From NCBI GenBank assembly GCA_947628595.1, contig CANRAN010000078.1, positions 1 through 6,392 of the forward strand: 6,392 bases of DNA, in the 5' to 3' direction. The notes beneath the pieces were generated by a model that worked only from the letters and a program-made list of their open reading frames with translations, was not told the origin of the DNA and did no database searches. Positions within the stretch are counted from its first letter, which is position 1, and the number at the start of each line of letters is the position of its first letter. Shown here piece after piece: positions 6,303 through 6,392 of the stretch. This DNA is from an uncultured Clostridia bacterium. GTDB lineage: Bacteria; Bacillota; Clostridia; Oscillospirales; Acutalibacteraceae. Position numbers and translations under genes: made by a program.

Positions 6303-6392
6303 ATGGATTATATTAACAACACGATTGAACAGAAATATTCTGTTCAATTATTAAAAGAAATTTACAACAAAAATAATGAAATTGGGTTTGTG
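6303..6392 (+). CDS. N-terminal 30 codons of an unrecognised protein, cut off by the window edge
   Basis: An ATG at 6303, seven bases after a strong GGAGG (6291-6295), opens a frame that stays open to the window end. The visible protein begins MDYINNTIEQKYSVQLLKEI and continues YNKNNEIGFV. It is hydrophilic, apparently helical at first, with no signal peptide or membrane segment. Thirty residues are too few to assign a family, and I do not recognise it. The ribosome binding site and clear upstream promoter make a real gene likely. A perfect inverted repeat with 11-bp arms occupies codons 8 to 16 (6324-6348), which is unusual so close to a start. Confidence 0.75.
   Translation, partial: MDYINNTIEQKYSVQLLKEIYNKNNEIGFV
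6324..6348. repeat. Perfect 25-bp palindrome within the start of the last gene
   Basis: Arms ATTGAACAGAA (6324-6334) and TTCTGTTCAAT (6338-6348) are exact inverted copies around ATA (6335-6337); a G-T pair could extend the RNA stem by one. It starts 21 bases downstream of the ATG. In DNA it resembles an operator, and in mRNA it would be a tight 11-bp hairpin with a 3-nt loop facing the initiating ribosome. It is not a standard LexA box, because the GAAC and GTTC half sites are 11 rather than 4 bases apart. Confidence 0.6.

Noticed and set aside
6324..6348. LexA (SOS) box reading of the palindrome
   Set aside because: Gram-positive LexA boxes have GAAC and GTTC separated by 4 bases; here the separation is 11.

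Overview
The window looks like a chromosomal segment of a low-GC Gram-positive bacterium, most likely a member of the Clostridia. This is inferred from the AT-rich intergenic DNA, strong AGGAGG-type ribosome binding sites, consensus sigma-A promoters, a bacitracin/lantibiotic-type (BcrAB/LanFEG-like) ABC transporter and a nadB-nadC operon. The genus cannot be named from the sequence alone. I see no CRISPR array, insertion sequence or phage gene.

Layout. (1) Positions 1-58, minus: the 5' three quarters of an initiator tRNA-fMet(CAT), cut by the window edge, with a perfect-consensus promoter at 83-111. (2) Positions 145-2500, plus: a self-contained transporter operon. It has a perfect -35/-10 promoter (164-192) overlapped by a 23-bp dyad (145-167), an ABC ATPase (223-1155), a six-helix permease (1148-1975, overlapping the ATPase by 8 bp), a shrunken second permease (2004-2441) and a terminator. 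The second permease is a diverged tandem copy of the first. It has lost about 130 residues in two in-frame blocks and has ATA where the paralogue has ATG, so it is either decaying or very unusual. (3) Positions 2508-5883, minus: nadB (L-aspartate oxidase), nadC (quinolinate phosphoribosyltransferase, overlapping nadB by 14 bp) and an FkbM-type methyltransferase 21 bp after nadC, converging on the same bidirectional terminator. (4) Positions 5884-6302: an AT-rich divergent intergenic region with candidate promoters both ways and an inverted-repeat pair in the nadB leader. (5) Positions 6303-6392, plus: the first 30 codons of an unrecognised gene, carrying a perfect 11-bp-arm inverted repeat.

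How the genes work together. NadB oxidises L-aspartate to iminoaspartate. NadA (quinolinate synthase, not in the window) would convert this to quinolinate, and NadC makes nicotinate mononucleotide from it, feeding NAD synthesis. The FkbM methyltransferase rides in the same operon without an evident link to NAD. The transporter operon is a separate unit, probably for export of, or resistance to, a membrane-active peptide or a related compound. The substrate is not readable from the sequence.

Nothing here is clearly a new biological system. The most interesting points are the reduced second permease with its ATA start, the 23-bp dyad at the transporter promoter, and the 25-bp palindrome inside the start of the last gene.
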